Source: Torreya grandis
Lineage: Eukaryota > Streptophyta > Pinopsida > Cupressales > Taxaceae
Assembly: GCA_037957365.1 (NCBI GenBank)
Contig: JARHVA010001191.1
Coordinates: 1,401,501 to 1,465,500 of the forward strand
Length of the DNA stretch: 64,000 bases
Direction of reading: 5' to 3'
The translations under genes were made by a program, and so were the position numbers. Positions 1 to 11,731 of this stretch are shown here, piece by piece. Numbering within the stretch: position 1 is the first letter of the stretch; the number at the start of each line of letters is the position of its first letter. The notes below the pieces were generated by a model. The model was not told the origin of the DNA. It saw nothing but the letters and a program-made list of their open reading frames with translations, and did not search any database.

Positions 1-1429
1 GATACTAACTCACTCCATGTGTAAAAACATGGGGTTTTGTAATGAAATGGAAATGAAAATAACACACCAAAAAGTAGAATGTGGTGTACAATTAATAAAA
101 TGCCACATTACATGATCTTTTAAGTAGTGGCACAAAGTTGTTTTAGAGCATATCTCATAGTCACAATATTCTCTTCATGAGACACATATATTTAAGTTCA
201 ACTTTAGAGTGTATCTCGTGCATACATGAGAAAATATAACTCACAATCACTTTAAAGTATAAACATAGGCAAACCAAAAATAATTACAATTTCTCTAGTA
301 TGGCCCATCTAAATCTCAAGTATCTTTCTTACCCACCATCACAATAAATTTATATAATTTTTATATAAATTATAAAAACACTTTTATCACACTTTTTGGT
401 CATATTGATATTAATCATAGTTTCTCCTTTAAAATAGTTGAAATTTTCAAGCTTTGTACCCTACACTAATAGTGATGTGATGTTGAAGGGTATTTTTTTA
501 TAGCCCTTCTTTTGTTATTTTTAATAGTCATCGATACTTCTACATTATCAAGTATTTTATAAACTTTCATTTTTTTATGACCTATTTTTGAATTACACTT
601 CTCTGAAGGGTTTGAATCCCTTAGAAGGGCTGGGAAGGGCTCAATTTTGATCACTAGATGTGTGTGACAAATGTGGAGGGAATTACATGTGAATATATAT
701 CCAAGATTTCTTAAAAGAGGTCAAAAGAGGTGTGACATCTTATAAATATATGATAAAGTGAATTTATTATAATAAGAAATACACAACTAAAAATACTTAG
801 AATTAGTCTAAACTAATCTAAATAAAGATTAATCTCCACCATAATATAATGAGAATTAGTAAAAATCAAATTTATTGAATTAATGATTAAATGAGAGATT
901 AAAAAATATATAGCCAAGAATGTGACTAATCATTTCATATTCTAAAAAGACTTTTCACCTTTATACCTAGACTATCTACCACTACGAGACAAAATATATC
1001 CTAAAATTACTCCTAGGATTAAAATTATTATATTAAAATAATATTACAATATGATCATGACTTGATTAATTAAAATATTTTAAAAAAATTTAATACTGCT
1101 TTAAAAACCTTACTTCAATACAAGGTAATGTTACTCTCTCATAAGACATTAGAGTAAGCCTTGATACAAGCTAAAATAAAATATTACCTTATGAACCAAT
1201 TTTAACTTGATCAAAATTTGATTAGGGAATATTTCCAAATGTAATTAAAATTAATCAATACAAACATTTCTCACAATAAGCCTCCCTAACCAATTTTGGA
1301 GCATCTCCATCAAACAACTCAAATAATCCAAACAATTCAGACCCTAACCACCCATCCTTGAGTCTTTAATAGCTTAAAATAATAATGTCATTTTTTAGGG
1401 ATTTACATTTTGACCAATCTAATATTTTC
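1..1429. other. AT-rich left flank, no gene recognised
   Basis: No domain, LTR end or RNA gene was recognised. A 62-codon minus-strand frame at 466-654 is Lys-rich and ends without a recognisable motif; I do not consider it a gene. The stretch may be the 5' part (leader or gag N-terminus) of the decayed gypsy element whose gag remnant begins just downstream, but no sequence signature proves this. Confidence 0.5.
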
Positions 1430-1620
1430 TTGCCATGGTGTCATGCTAATTTTTTTTGTTTCATGATATAATTGGTCATTCTCATGAATATTATCATGAA
1501 CTTAGGAACATTTATTATGAACTCATATTAAGAGAACACTTTGACCATGAACCTATATCCAAATAACATTTTAAGGACTATCTTAACTCTTATAAATCTC
1601 AATCCAACCAATAAAATAAA
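1430..1620 (+). pseudogene. gag: gag C-terminal knuckle-like remnant of element III
   Basis: From 1459 the frame reads FHDIIGHSHEYYHEL followed by RNIYYELI, which resembles the zinc-binding segment near the end of Ty3/gypsy gag in plants (Cys-x2-His ... Gly-His ... Cys, then a helix). The cysteines are replaced by Phe/Tyr, so metal binding is presumably lost. A TAA stop follows about 25 codons later. Its position, about 0.8 kb before the protease half in the same orientation, fits one gag-pol unit. The identification rests on a short motif and is moderate. Confidence 0.5.
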
Positions 1621-2286
1621 TCTAACCAATCACATCAATCTCAAAATAAAAAATATCATGAACATCAAAAATATTATAATCCCAATACCCCTCCTATGAA
1701 TAAAACTTTATGTTTCAGTGATGTAAACTATGACAATATTATCTTAATTTTCAATATGTTAACATGGAAAAGGTTAAAAATCTATGTAAGATTGATCATA
1801 AAGATCATGTTATTAATCCTAATAAGCCCTTTTAAGATTAATTACTTATCAAAGATAAAATAAAATCTAAAAAAACTTCCGATTCACCATAAAAATTTTT
1901 AGTCACTCCACTATCATAGTCTCAATATAATGATTAACCACCCTAATTCCCAAAGATCCCAAATTAAATGCTAGTTTCCCACCAAAATATCATTATGATT
2001 ATTACAAAAATTCATCTCATTGGAACTTCATATAAGTATTTGACACTATGACATGCAATATTCATCTAATTTAATTCATGATAACATAATGCTATTATAG
2101 GAAATTAATCATGAAAAATTGCACATCATAGAATAAATACCTTCTACACATGAAACAAAAACATCTAGTCAATCTTCTGAAGGTCCACAAACTACCAAAA
2201 TTCATGCCATTAAAGCTATATCTAATCCTCAACCTTCTATAAAATATCTTTCAATTTTCCTAGGGATGATATGATTAATTATGAAA
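1621..2286 (+). other. gag-to-protease linker of element III, decayed
   Basis: Polar, stop-ridden sequence between the gag remnant and the protease half. The last 120 bases translate to a Ser/Pro/Lys-rich stretch as expected for a gag-pol linker, but there is no diagnostic motif. Confidence 0.35.
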
Positions 2287-2415
2287 TTATTTTTTTATTG
2301 ACCCACCTTTGTTTATTATCATCATGATCAATGATGTTAAAATAAGGAAATTACTACAAGATAAAGGTTCATTCATTAATGTCACCGCCTTATGGTTAGT
2401 CAAAAAATTATGAAT
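2287..2415 (+). pseudogene. pro: Aspartic protease of element III, N-terminal half
   Basis: The plus strand reads DPPLFII..INDVKIRKLL, then QDKGSFINV. This is the retroviral-type aspartic protease entry strand and active-site loop; the usual D-S/T-G-A/S is here D-K-G-S, so the catalytic Asp is kept but the loop is altered. The frame runs open for about 40 codons and stops at the edge of copia element II. The second half resumes in the same frame at 26601. The protease would cleave the Gag-Pol polyprotein inside the particle. Identification is good because both halves match the family independently. Confidence 0.75.
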
Positions 2416-3428
2416 TATTGGAGAGTTTTTAATGATGTCATGGAGGTGTATAGGTGAGTGGATGAAGTGTCTTAATAGTCTAAGTGTTAATGAAATAGTG
2501 TGTAGTGTGCTTGTCCTAGTATGCTTGAAGTAAGATTGGTTGATATTTAGTTTTTGCATGATTAAGAATGTTTCTAAAGTATTAATCATGTGTTAGGGGT
2601 CCTATAAGAGGTCAAGGATGATTGGAGAGATTATGGAAGTGCATGGTATTCATCTGGTTCTTCATTATGTTCATCTTGGCATAGTTGGTTTAGTGGCAAA
2701 AAATCTGAGTAGGCAGTTTGCAAATGTAACCATTACCACATCTAGATGAGTCAAAGGGATTTGGTCATATGGGTGTGATAAAATTAGTCCAAAGTTTCTA
2801 TGGTCTAAATTTTAGGTCATGAAATTAAGCACAATAAAAGTTATTAAGGTTCAAAGTTGGCCTTTTAGGCAAATTACAATAGTTTCTATACTTAGCCAGA
2901 CTGTCACTACACATCATATAGATATAGATGAACCAACAATTTTGTGCATTTATTTTACATACACAAAAAGTCAATTTTTATCAAAGTTTTACATGGAGAT
3001 GTTATCTATAGTTTTAAAAATTTACCCTAAAATTTTTTAATCTTGAAGTGACTTCTATCTCAAGTTATAAAGCTTCAAAGTTACTCTAGTAGACTATGAT
3101 AGGCCAAACACTATCAAGCTTAATTATGTTTAAGTCTAAATTAATTAGTTAGTATATCTAATAGTGTATTATAATTCATGATCTTGATCTAACAACACAT
3201 GTGAAGTCAACATGTCAAAGGTTTCATGTGCATGTGACAAGTGTCACAAGCTTGTTAGTCTGACAAAAGATCAACAGTGAGTGGTGGTTCATACTAACAA
3301 AGATCAATGGTGTGGGACAAGTCAAAGAGTTAATAATTCATGAGAGACTAATAAGTGTAACAAGTGTAAGGTACTATTATTAAAATGATCAGAAGGCATG
3401 CGAGGGTGCTAAGTGTTATTATCTCTAT
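2416..3428 (+). repeat. 5' LTR of copia II, first part (U3)
   Basis: Matches the beginning of the 3' LTR at 23752-24760 throughout: for example both carry GTCTTRATAGTCTAAGTGTT and the later CACAAGCTYG-TAGTCTGACAAAAGATCAA. It ends at the insertion of gypsy I. The 73-codon frame at 2819-3040 lies in this LTR and shows no protein homology. Confidence 0.9.
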
Positions 3429-4515
3429 TAGGCCCCTTTTTGACCTAAGTAGTGGACCTGTGCCAACTCAATGAATACCTAGGCACAAGGAAATCATGGA
3501 AGATGATTGCTATTTTTTCATATAGTGGTGTCAGATGGTAGGTGGCTAATAACTCCTTTTTGAATCAATTAGCATTGGGAAGTGGGCACATGGGATAGTG
3601 ACTACTCATTAAATTCAAGTGTAGTAGATATGGTGAGATGTGTACCTCTAGCACCAACTCAGTGATTGACATGATCTATTCCCCATGATCTTAAGATGAT
3701 CTAAAGCTTTATAAAAATAATATGAGTTTAGTTAGAATAGAGAGATGAACTAGAGTAGTGAAGCTCTAGTGAATTGATTCTAGATGGTTTCCATTAGAGT
3801 TAGAAGTAGTTCAAGATGATTTTGATGCTCCCTTTTATAATTCCCAAGCTCACCTGTGAGCCTTTAGGCCTTTAGTAGTTCAATTTGAGCATATGATCAT
3901 TTTATATTGACTTATATTTGTATTATTGTTAAACTTTGTTAATGATGAAAGAATTGTGCAAATGCTTTATGGATCAAATGCCTTATTCTAGCATATATAT
4001 GTTGAACTCTCATGAGATTCTAATCTAATGCTTATATGGCATGATTTTAACTAATAAATATCCTCATACCCAAGATAGGAAATGTTGTAGGTATGGTTAA
4101 GACCATGCGCCCCATTATGATACCCATGACTAAGCACAAACTTATGCCTAAGTCCCTCAACTAGATCCCCAGTTGCCCCTTAAGTGCCTAATTGCTATTA
4201 ATCCAAGGTTACCCAAAGGCTTATGCCATTGAATGAATCACCATCACTAAAATAACCAAGGTACATGAAGGATAGAGTTACAACATGGCACAACTAGCCC
4301 AACATATAACATGATCCCTTCTTCACTACGCTTTGGGTGATAACATAAGGCTTGCACCTTATGTGTAATGATGTTAGCATAGTTGAGTGTTAAGTGTTGA
4401 GTGTCATAGGGTTATTCAAGGCCTTTTCCCCATTAGACTGAGCCATATTTTGACATGGATAGCTATATAAGTGCATGACTAGGCCCATGACCAAAATGCT
4501 TACTTTTCTACAACA
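3429..4515 (+). repeat. 5' LTR of gypsy I
   Basis: Starts TAGGCCCCTTTTTGACCTAA (TG decayed to TA) and ends CTACAACA. It aligns end to end with 16708-17791, including shared segments such as CTTAAGATG, GTTAGAAGTAGTT and TGAGCCTTTRGGCCTTT. Confidence 0.9.
3710..3717 (+). promoter_or_regulatory. Probable TATA box, 5' LTR of gypsy I
   Basis: TATAAAAA lies 281 bases after the LTR start; the partner LTR has TATAAAAG at the same distance (16989). The conserved place in both LTRs supports it as the element promoter. Confidence 0.6.
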
Positions 4516-4518
4516 TTT

Positions 4519-4536
4519 TGGCTCTATTGTTGGGAC
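4519..4536 (+). promoter_or_regulatory. Primer binding site of gypsy I (tRNA-Asp type)
   Basis: TGGCTCTATTGTTGGGAC begins three bases after the LTR end. It matches the tRNA-Asp-complementary site of many plant gypsy elements at most positions, and most differences are C-to-T or G-to-A changes as expected for methylated DNA decay. Confidence 0.65.
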
Positions 4537-5815
4537 ACTATTGAAATTTTGTGTTGTAATGGTGCACTAGGAAAATGTTCTAACTCTCCCTCAAGAACAT
4601 TAAGAACTAACTATAATGGGTGGAAGATAGATTTGCATTGAGGTATCTAATTTGTAGAGGATAAAACCCAAGGAAGTGGGTCTAGAACTATTTATATGTG
4701 CCCTATATGAGGTTTTATTTTATGAACTACTAGATAAAGTGTAATGATGGTTGGTTGATTATGAGACCCACAAAATTAAAAGCTATGGGTAGCACCTTGA
4801 ATGGATTAAATATCACTTATAGAGGATTGGGAACTTAAATGTCACTTAGACTAGAACCACAGATAAATGGTGGTAAGGGGCACTAAAAAATTATATGATT
4901 GATTTCATAGTATCAATGTACTCATACCCTAAAGAAGTGGAATATTAGTTCTTACATGAACATAGAGGCACATTTGTGAAAGAACTTGGTATCAAAATTA
5001 AGAAGCTGATGGCAGATTATGGCTTCAAAATAGTGAGGATGGAATTCTAACATCCTCTTGTGTATGAGAAATGTAATGAGGAAGAAGGGGACATGTAGGT
5101 GAGGTATAAAGGAAGGGGACAAGCAGATTAAAAATTGACAACTTGGGAGATAGGCTTATAACAAGAGGAGGCATGGATTGATAGAAGATCTAGAACTTAG
5201 AAGTGTTAAGAGGACCCATAGTAAGTAAGAAGGGCATGGGGAAGAATCTCTTGAATGGTATTTGTGCCCAAAGGAAGAAGCCCTTAAAATTATGGAACAA
5301 GATCTATAGTTGATGGTTGAATGCTTAGGGTCCCTTTATAACTTGACCATTGGAGACACATCGGATGTACCTACCCCCTTTAAACCTATGACACAAGCTC
5401 GTATGATGGATCCCCCATAGGAAGACAATATATTAACAACTGACCTTGTTATCAATGTATACTTTGATCATTTTACATATTTAGACCAAAACTTTGTGAT
5501 TAAACAATTTATCCCTTACAAAGAGGTAAGAAGATACCTCTAGACCTTGAGGTGTTATCCTGACTAAATAAAACATGAGTGAAATTACCCCAATCTAGTG
5601 AATTTTAGATGTGTAGCCTAGGAAACAACCCATAAGAAGTATCCCTATGCCATTAGTCGATAGTACAATTCCATCATATTTTATGGTACCAATAGTAACC
5701 ATGGGACTAGTACCTAGCCTACTAGTTAGAGGCCTTAGAGGACCAATACCAGATAAGTACCAGGAGGACAAGTGCCCTAGGTACCAAGTTCTCCCCAACC
5801 TAAATTTATTATGAG
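4537..5815 (+). other. Leader of gypsy I, about 1.3 kb, no recognised domain
   Basis: Between the primer site and the recognisable gag core. It has short purine-rich stretches but no frame I can assign; it may hold the untranslated leader and a decayed gag N-terminus. Confidence 0.5.
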
Positions 5816-6560
5816 ATGGCCATACACCTACCTAGGTATCAAGGCATAGAGAACACTGTAGAGAATGTGCTCTAGTGTGAATTATAATGGCACAATCAAG
5901 AAATATCCTAGTATGAGTGTAAAGAAATGTAGTTTACAATAACCTTGCTTGATCATGCCCATACTTGGTACAAGAAGTTTGATCCTAACTAGACTATGGT
6001 TGATTATGACACCTTAAAGGAATCCTTCTTGAAGGAGTTTGATATACTTTAGTTTAAGTAATAGAGCATCATCACAATCAAGGAGATTAACCAGGGATTA
6101 TTAGAGAGCATGTGCTTATATGATTCTAGATTCAAGACTCTCCTTTCTAAGTTCCCTTATGATATTCACCCCTCCTAGCATGTATAATGTTTCATTAGAG
6201 GATTGTTAGTTCCTTTTAGAAGGGTGATATCCATAAAACATTCATAGACCCTTGATAAGCACTTAAAGCCATGCTTAGGGCCAAGGTAGATGAGAATGTT
6301 AATATAGGCATTAGTCCATTCATGGAGGCATAGATTGTGTTTATGGCCTCCCAAATATAGAATTTGATCACTAGTTCATCACAATATTCTTGAAATGGGT
6401 TGTGGTACATCAATTTCAAGATGGAGGGTGATAAAAGAAATAACTACCTCAAAGAAATGTGCACACACTGATTCCTAGTTGTGAAGTTTGTCATGAAGCA
6501 TATGATGTTTACAACTAACCTTTATTGTAGTGCACCAATCAGGTCAGCATAACCCTCTAT
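5816..6560 (+). pseudogene. gag: Gag core of gypsy I
   Basis: From the ATG at 5816 the frame reads MAIHLPRYQGIEN, then FTITLLDHAHTWYKKFDPN and LKESFLKEFDIL. This is the plant retrotransposon gag core pattern: a Leu-Pro-x-Tyr/Phe-x-Gly entry, an aromatic TWY/W segment in a helix, then a helix with F-x-K-x-F. Gag would form the cytoplasmic virus-like particle. At least five stops (TAG or TAA) fall within about 100 codons, so it is dead. The next element gene, protease, follows about 0.9 kb downstream. Confidence 0.65.
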
Positions 6561-7391
6561 TACAAGTTGTGCAATTCCTACACTCACATTATATTTGACT
6601 ACTGATTAATTGATGAGATGTGCCAAAACATAAAAAAAGGTGGACGATAGGTAACTATAATAGCTAAAGGGTAGGGAAACCAAGGAAATGAGAGTTATGG
6701 CCAATAGAATGCTAGTTATGGGAATAAAAGAGGCACTAGAGGGTGATGTGGAGGATTCAATGGAGGATTATTCATACCATGATCATTTTATAAGTGAAGG
6801 TCAAATAAGCACTATCAGTTGATTGCCTGACACATCCAACATGTAGGTATTATCGAGGACCACATCTGGTTGAGGAATGACTTAAATTATACAACAAGAT
6901 AACCTAAGGTAGGGTAGGCATTGATAAGGGTATAGGGATGATCAGTCATGAGTCTAAAGAGGATAAACAGACTTTTAAGTCACAACTAGAATGCATAAAG
7001 TCAATCAAAGTGTAGGAAACTACTTAGAGTGGACTCACCACTCAAATACTAATTATGCTAATACCAAATTTATGCCTAGAATATGGGATGTCAAACCACA
7101 CTAAGTACATTACACAATCATAACCCAAATCCATGACTTACCCATACCTTATGCACCAAAAAGATATACTACAAAAAGCCATGAGTGTGATCTAGAACCT
7201 ACAAGGAGAGTTCTAACTAGCATGAGACTTAGAGGCATAGGCTGATACTTCTTACAAAAAAAGGATGGCCAATAGGGCAAATTTCAAGAGATAATGGAGA
7301 TATTTCACCTCCTATAAATAGAAGGGATGTTGACCCTATTAAAGAACCTACTTCTATAACAAGAAATACAATAGTTAGTTAAAGTTACCAT
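6561..7391 (+). other. Decayed end of gag and gag-pro linker, gypsy I
   Basis: Stop-ridden sequence between gag core and protease. Gly- and Arg-rich fragments near 6640-6800 may be the remains of the nucleocapsid part; no intact CCHC knuckle was found. Confidence 0.35.
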
Positions 7392-7800
7392 GCCTCACAT
7401 AGAAAGAGCATGAGATGTCAGGCATATGCATAACATGAAGTATGCCCAAGAACTCCTAGTGAATGCCACCATAAATGGATGGTTTTTTTGTGAGGTGTTA
7501 ATAAACATTAGTTTTGAGGTCAATATCTTGACCAAGAACACATGGGAAAATATGGGTAGGCCAACTTTGAGGCCTTCTCCCCATGTACTCTTCATGTCCA
7601 ACAAGACCCAAGTGTAGTCGATTAGAATTTTTAAGGGTGCCATTATAGATATTATGGGCATCAAATTCCATGATGACTTCAAGGTTATCAATTTGGTTGA
7701 ACATGATAACTATCCAAAACTTTTAGGAAGGCCTTGATATTATGCCAATGTGATTCAAGAAGTGATATATGACCTTAAAAAATGGAAAATAAAGGGTAGT
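7392..7800 (+). pseudogene. pro: Aspartic protease of gypsy I
   Basis: The frame open at 7426-7617 reads KYAQELLVNATINGWFF, then a decayed active-site region, then TWENMGRPTLRPSPHVL and, after a TAG, FKGAIIDIMGIKFHDDF, VINLVEHDNYPKLLGRPW. The LGRPW block is the diagnostic second half (flap to C-terminal strand) of plant gypsy proteases. The catalytic D-S-G is not seen: the corresponding place reads EVLINISFEVN. Normal role: maturation of Gag-Pol. It is overlapped by minus-strand frames that are only shadows. Confidence 0.8.
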
Positions 7801-9039
7801 GACTCCCCTTTCAAGTGACCAAGGACCCCCTATGTGGAGAGATTTGATCTATAATTTGAGAATCAACCATATATATAACATCACAATACAAGGCACCAAT
7901 AATATCAATCCTTTTAATCAAGGAGTGTTATCTTAGGAGGATGGGTAGTTAACCTTGGACACCACCTATGTCATTTGTGACTAATGGGTTGAAGAGGATT
8001 ATGAGGCCATTAGTCATAGATTTTTCTTGGTGTGTGCAGAGTTACCAAAGCTCATGAAGACTGGTTGGATCTAGATTAATCACACTCTAAAATGGTAGGT
8101 ATCATGCTATGAGGAGAAAGGAAAGAGGGTACTCTACTTTAGAAAAGGCAAAATTATATCACTCCCAAAATTTGAAGGGAGCAATCCAGTAGAAAGGTAT
8201 GCCCATGACCTTGAGGCATGCATCCCCAAAGAGAGACAAAATGGGTGTACTAGTGTATACCTTGAGAAGCACTACCACACATTGGTGGGAAATGAAAAAG
8301 TCTAATTTTATATCTTGGCCAGAGGTAAAGGCATCCACTTTCACTATATTTAGGAGGAGTAATGAGAACCTGGATATCTCACTATACTCTAGCAACTCTA
8401 ATCACATAACACATGTGGGCCTATGTGAAGAAACATGGACTAATTACAATGTGACTTCCCTAAATAACTTATGGGTATACACCTTCTATATGACTCTAAA
8501 GACATGGGTGTGAGCATGGTATGTGGTCAACATGAAGTTTTGAGAGATAATTGATTGGGAGGCCCTTATGGAGAAGTTTTTTCACACCTTCTCCTTTTCC
8601 TCATAAAACTTTGAACTTGGTAATAAATTATAAGTAATTTAAAGGGTAGTGTTTGAGGACACTTCCATCCTCAAGGAGCACTTGAAATACATGTTCAAGG
8701 AAAAAGGGTTAACACTTCTAACCTTTTTTGAAGAACAAATGCTCAACAATAACTCAAGTAAAGAAGATGATGAAACTTGGAAGGAGTGCTAATGGAAAAT
8801 TTTAAGCACCAAAAGAAAGCTCATGCACTAAGTAGGTGATATCACTCCTGGGAAATAATAGCCCACTCATATTCACGTAGAGATAACAGAGGTAAATTAG
8901 CAAGTTGAGGACTCACACCAAAATAAGAATGAATCATATTATGTACCACTAAAGACCATCAAAGTGGACATCATCATAGAAGGAGAACCAAAGATTTCCA
9001 CTCTAGGATATTATTGGTCTAATGCAGAGATGGTGTGCA
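7801..9039 (+). other. Protease-to-RT linker of gypsy I
   Basis: About 1.2 kb separates protease and reverse transcriptase. A frame at 8199-8513 is open for 104 codons and contains HWWEMKKSNFISWPEVKA, which resembles a Gag-type WW helix; another frame reads LPKFEGSNPVERYAHDLEAC. A second gag-like segment or an unusual linker is possible. I cannot decide. Confidence 0.4.
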
Positions 9040-9830
9040 TCATAGACCTCCTAAATGAGTTCTAAGACCTATTCCCTAGGACTTACCAGGATATAAAGGG
9101 CACCCACCCATGCCTTGGGAAAATGAGAATAAATATAATCAATGGTATAAGACCAATCAAAAATCACCACTATAGGATGAATTCCAACCTTCGTGCCAAG
9201 GTAAAAATAGAAATAGATGCAACATTAGCCACAAGGATCTTTTACCCTATGCAATAATCTAAATGGGTGAGCCTAATGGTGATAAGCATCAAAAAAGATA
9301 GGTGCATTCTAATTTACTTCAATTATATAAAGTTGAATGTTGATTTCATAAATGACCCTTCCTAACTCCGTTCATTGATAAAGTCCTTGAAGGTGTCACA
9401 AGATGCAAGATCTACACCTTCACTGATGGGTTCTCTAGCTACCACCAAGTCTAGATTGAGGAGGAGGACAAGCCCAAAATAACCTTTGTGGTTTAATTAG
9501 TTTTTTTACTTATAACATGATTCCCTTTAGACTCAATAATGCACTAGTTGTGTTCTCTAGATTGGTTATCATTGCATTCAAATACTTCATCCATAGGTTC
9601 CTCCAAGTTTATCTAAATGATTAGATCATGTATGGCCTCATCAAGGACCATTTTGACAACCTATGCTTAATGTTTGAGAGGTATAAATAGCTTTAGATAT
9701 CCCTAAACCTAAACAAATGCATCTTTGCAACATTATTTGGAACCCTTATTAGGTACATCATCTATATGGATGGTTTGTTCATTGATCTAGTGAATATTTC
9801 CATCATAATTCAAATCTAGACTCTTTCCAC
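9040..9830 (+). pseudogene. pol: Reverse transcriptase of gypsy I
   Basis: Recognisable blocks in order: DLFPRTYQDIKGTHPCLG and KMRIN (entry), HHYRMNSNLRAKV (PYR-like), SKWVSLMVISIKKDRC (EWVSP-like), IYTFTDGFSSYHQV (block with the first catalytic Asp), FSRLVIIAFKYF, and VYLND where YxDD is normal, followed by SLNLNKCIFATLFGTL. The active-site YLDD is YLND, a single G-to-A type change. Several frameshifts and stops separate the blocks. Role: copies the element RNA to cDNA within the particle. Confidence 0.85.
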
Positions 9831-9989
9831 ATAGAAAGATGTTCACACCTTTCTTGTCCACTATGTGTATTGTAAAAAAAATTATAAGGAGTTATGTGAA
9901 TATTATGGCATCACTATAATAACTCTTGCACAATGATGGAACATTCTAATAGGGAAAAGTACAAGAAGATGCCTTTGAGACACTAAAGC

Positions 9990-10400
9990 TTAAATTAACT
10001 AGCATGCCTATTTTTTAATGTCCTAACTTGATGACCCCTTTCCATGTCCATGTTGATGTTTTTAGCTCTATGATTGGTGTAATATTAATGAAGCCTATCA
10101 AAGGCAAAATGGATCATCCCATCTCCTTCTCTAGCATAAAATTAACAAGGGTAGAACACAACTATACTATGATCAAGTGTGAGATGCTTGCCATGGTCTA
10201 TGCCCTACAAAAATTTAGATAATATTTATTGTTAATCTTATTCATCTTTTTCACAAACCACCAGGTGCTTAAGTACCTCATGAATATTCCTATTATCCAT
10301 GGATGCATTTATAGATGGATCATTCTATTTCAAGAATTTTAGTTCTCCATTTTTATCAAGCTTAAAAAATAGAACTTAGGGCTAGACCATTTATTCCATA
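9990..10400 (+). pseudogene. pol: RNase H of gypsy I
   Basis: The frame at 10028-10222 reads FHVHVDVFSSMIGVIL, then PISFSSIKLTRVEHNYTMIKCEMLAMVYAL, and after a stop TNHQVLKYLMNIP and GLDHL. These are the Asp-containing first strand, the ExxY-x-E-x-L-A helix and the TDHxxL strand of gypsy RNase H. The first Asp (HVD) and the helix Glu (CEMLA) are present; TDH is TNH. It follows the reverse transcriptase directly as expected. Confidence 0.85.
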
Positions 10401-10595
10401 TAGACTCAAGTGATGTAGTAGCATCAATTGAGGATGATATTCTATATGTAAAACTATATATAATCCAATGCACCCCTAAGGACTTGGTAGAGATAGCCAC
10501 ATTTATAATATCTAGATTTACACCCCAAATAATGACAATAAAATGAAATAAATAGTTCATAGTTTGTGCCACCCCTTTTCATCTCATCAGTGAGG

Positions 10596-11731
10596 AACTA
10601 TACAAAATGGCATGAGATGAAGTTATGCATAGATGTGTTTTAGAGAATGAAATGGAATCCATCTTACACAAGGTGCATGAGGGGATAACAAGAGGCCATT
10701 GCATAGGAGACACAATGGTATGTAAGGTGTTACAATAAAGCTTATGGTGGCTAAGGTTGTTTCAAGATGTGAAGGATTGCACTAAGGCATGCGATATATG
10801 CCAATGCATATGAAATCCTGACCACTAGGAGGAGATGCCTCTCATCCCAATTATTGTCCAAAAACCATTTAATAAATGGGCCATTCAATTCATTGGGCTA
10901 ATTAATCTCATAACATGGTGTATAGGAATGAGGTATATTATAACAGCCACTAACTATTTTACTAAGTGGGTAGAGGCCATGCCAATAAAAAAATGCATAT
11001 CTATCATAGCTACAATATTAATATGGGAAAATATCATAAGCCAGTATGGGTGCTAACTTAGCTTGACTAGTAATAAGGTCACACATTTCATTAATGAAAT
11101 TATGTGGATCTTACTAACATAATATATGGTGACACACCATAAGATAATGCCTTACCACCCCCAAGAAAATGGTATAGTTGAGGTAATCAACAAGATCCTA
11201 AGGACGTGCCTCACAAAGATATGTGACATTGGTTTCAAGGATTGGGATGATCAAGTATCAAAAATGTTATGGGCATATTACACAACCTACAAGCACTTGA
11301 ATAAGGCTACACCATTTCAATTGGTGTTTAGTGTTGAGGCAATCTTATCGATGGAGTTCTTGGTGTCATCATTGCACATTGTGTACATTAGTTAGTTAGA
11401 TGACCAAGAATCACTAAATCTAAGGTTGAAGGACTTAGAGCATTTAGATATGGCATGCACCTAAGCAAAGTGGATCTAATAGATATAAAAGGCACACATG
11501 AAGCTCTGACATGATAAGCATATAAAGCACAACATGCTAATAGAAGGGGAATTAATTTTTGTTAATGAATCCAAGTATATCAAGAACCCAAGAAAGATAC
11601 AAATAAGGTGGATGGGCCCCTATATCATCCACAACATCTTAAAGACTGGTGCATGCAAACTATGCATGTTTTTAGGTGAAATGCTCCCTAGGAATTTAAA
11701 TGGAAACCACTTGAAGTTGTATCAGCAATAG
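10596..11731 (+). pseudogene. pol: Integrase of gypsy I
   Basis: Zinc-binding N-terminus: HEGITRGHCIGDTM then CTKACDICQ (HHCC). Core: FNKWAIQFIGLI, where DFIGP is usual, so the first Asp is lost; ITATNYFTKWVEAMP; TSNKVTHF, where SDNGTHF is usual, so the second Asp is lost; YHPQENGIVEV with the catalytic Glu kept. C-terminal GPY-like block: RWMGPYIIHNILKTGACKL, then NGNHLKLYQQ and a stop at 11731. Open runs are 10835-11056, 11126-11395 and 11534-11731 in different frames. It would insert the cDNA into chromosomes; here it is inactive. Confidence 0.88.

Noticed and set aside
466..654. 62-codon minus-strand Lys-rich frame
   Set aside because: No domain or conserved partner; expected by chance in AT-rich DNA.
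2819..3040. 73-codon frame in the 5' LTR of copia II
   Set aside because: The same segment in the 3' LTR (24150-24370) is not open, and no protein motif is visible.
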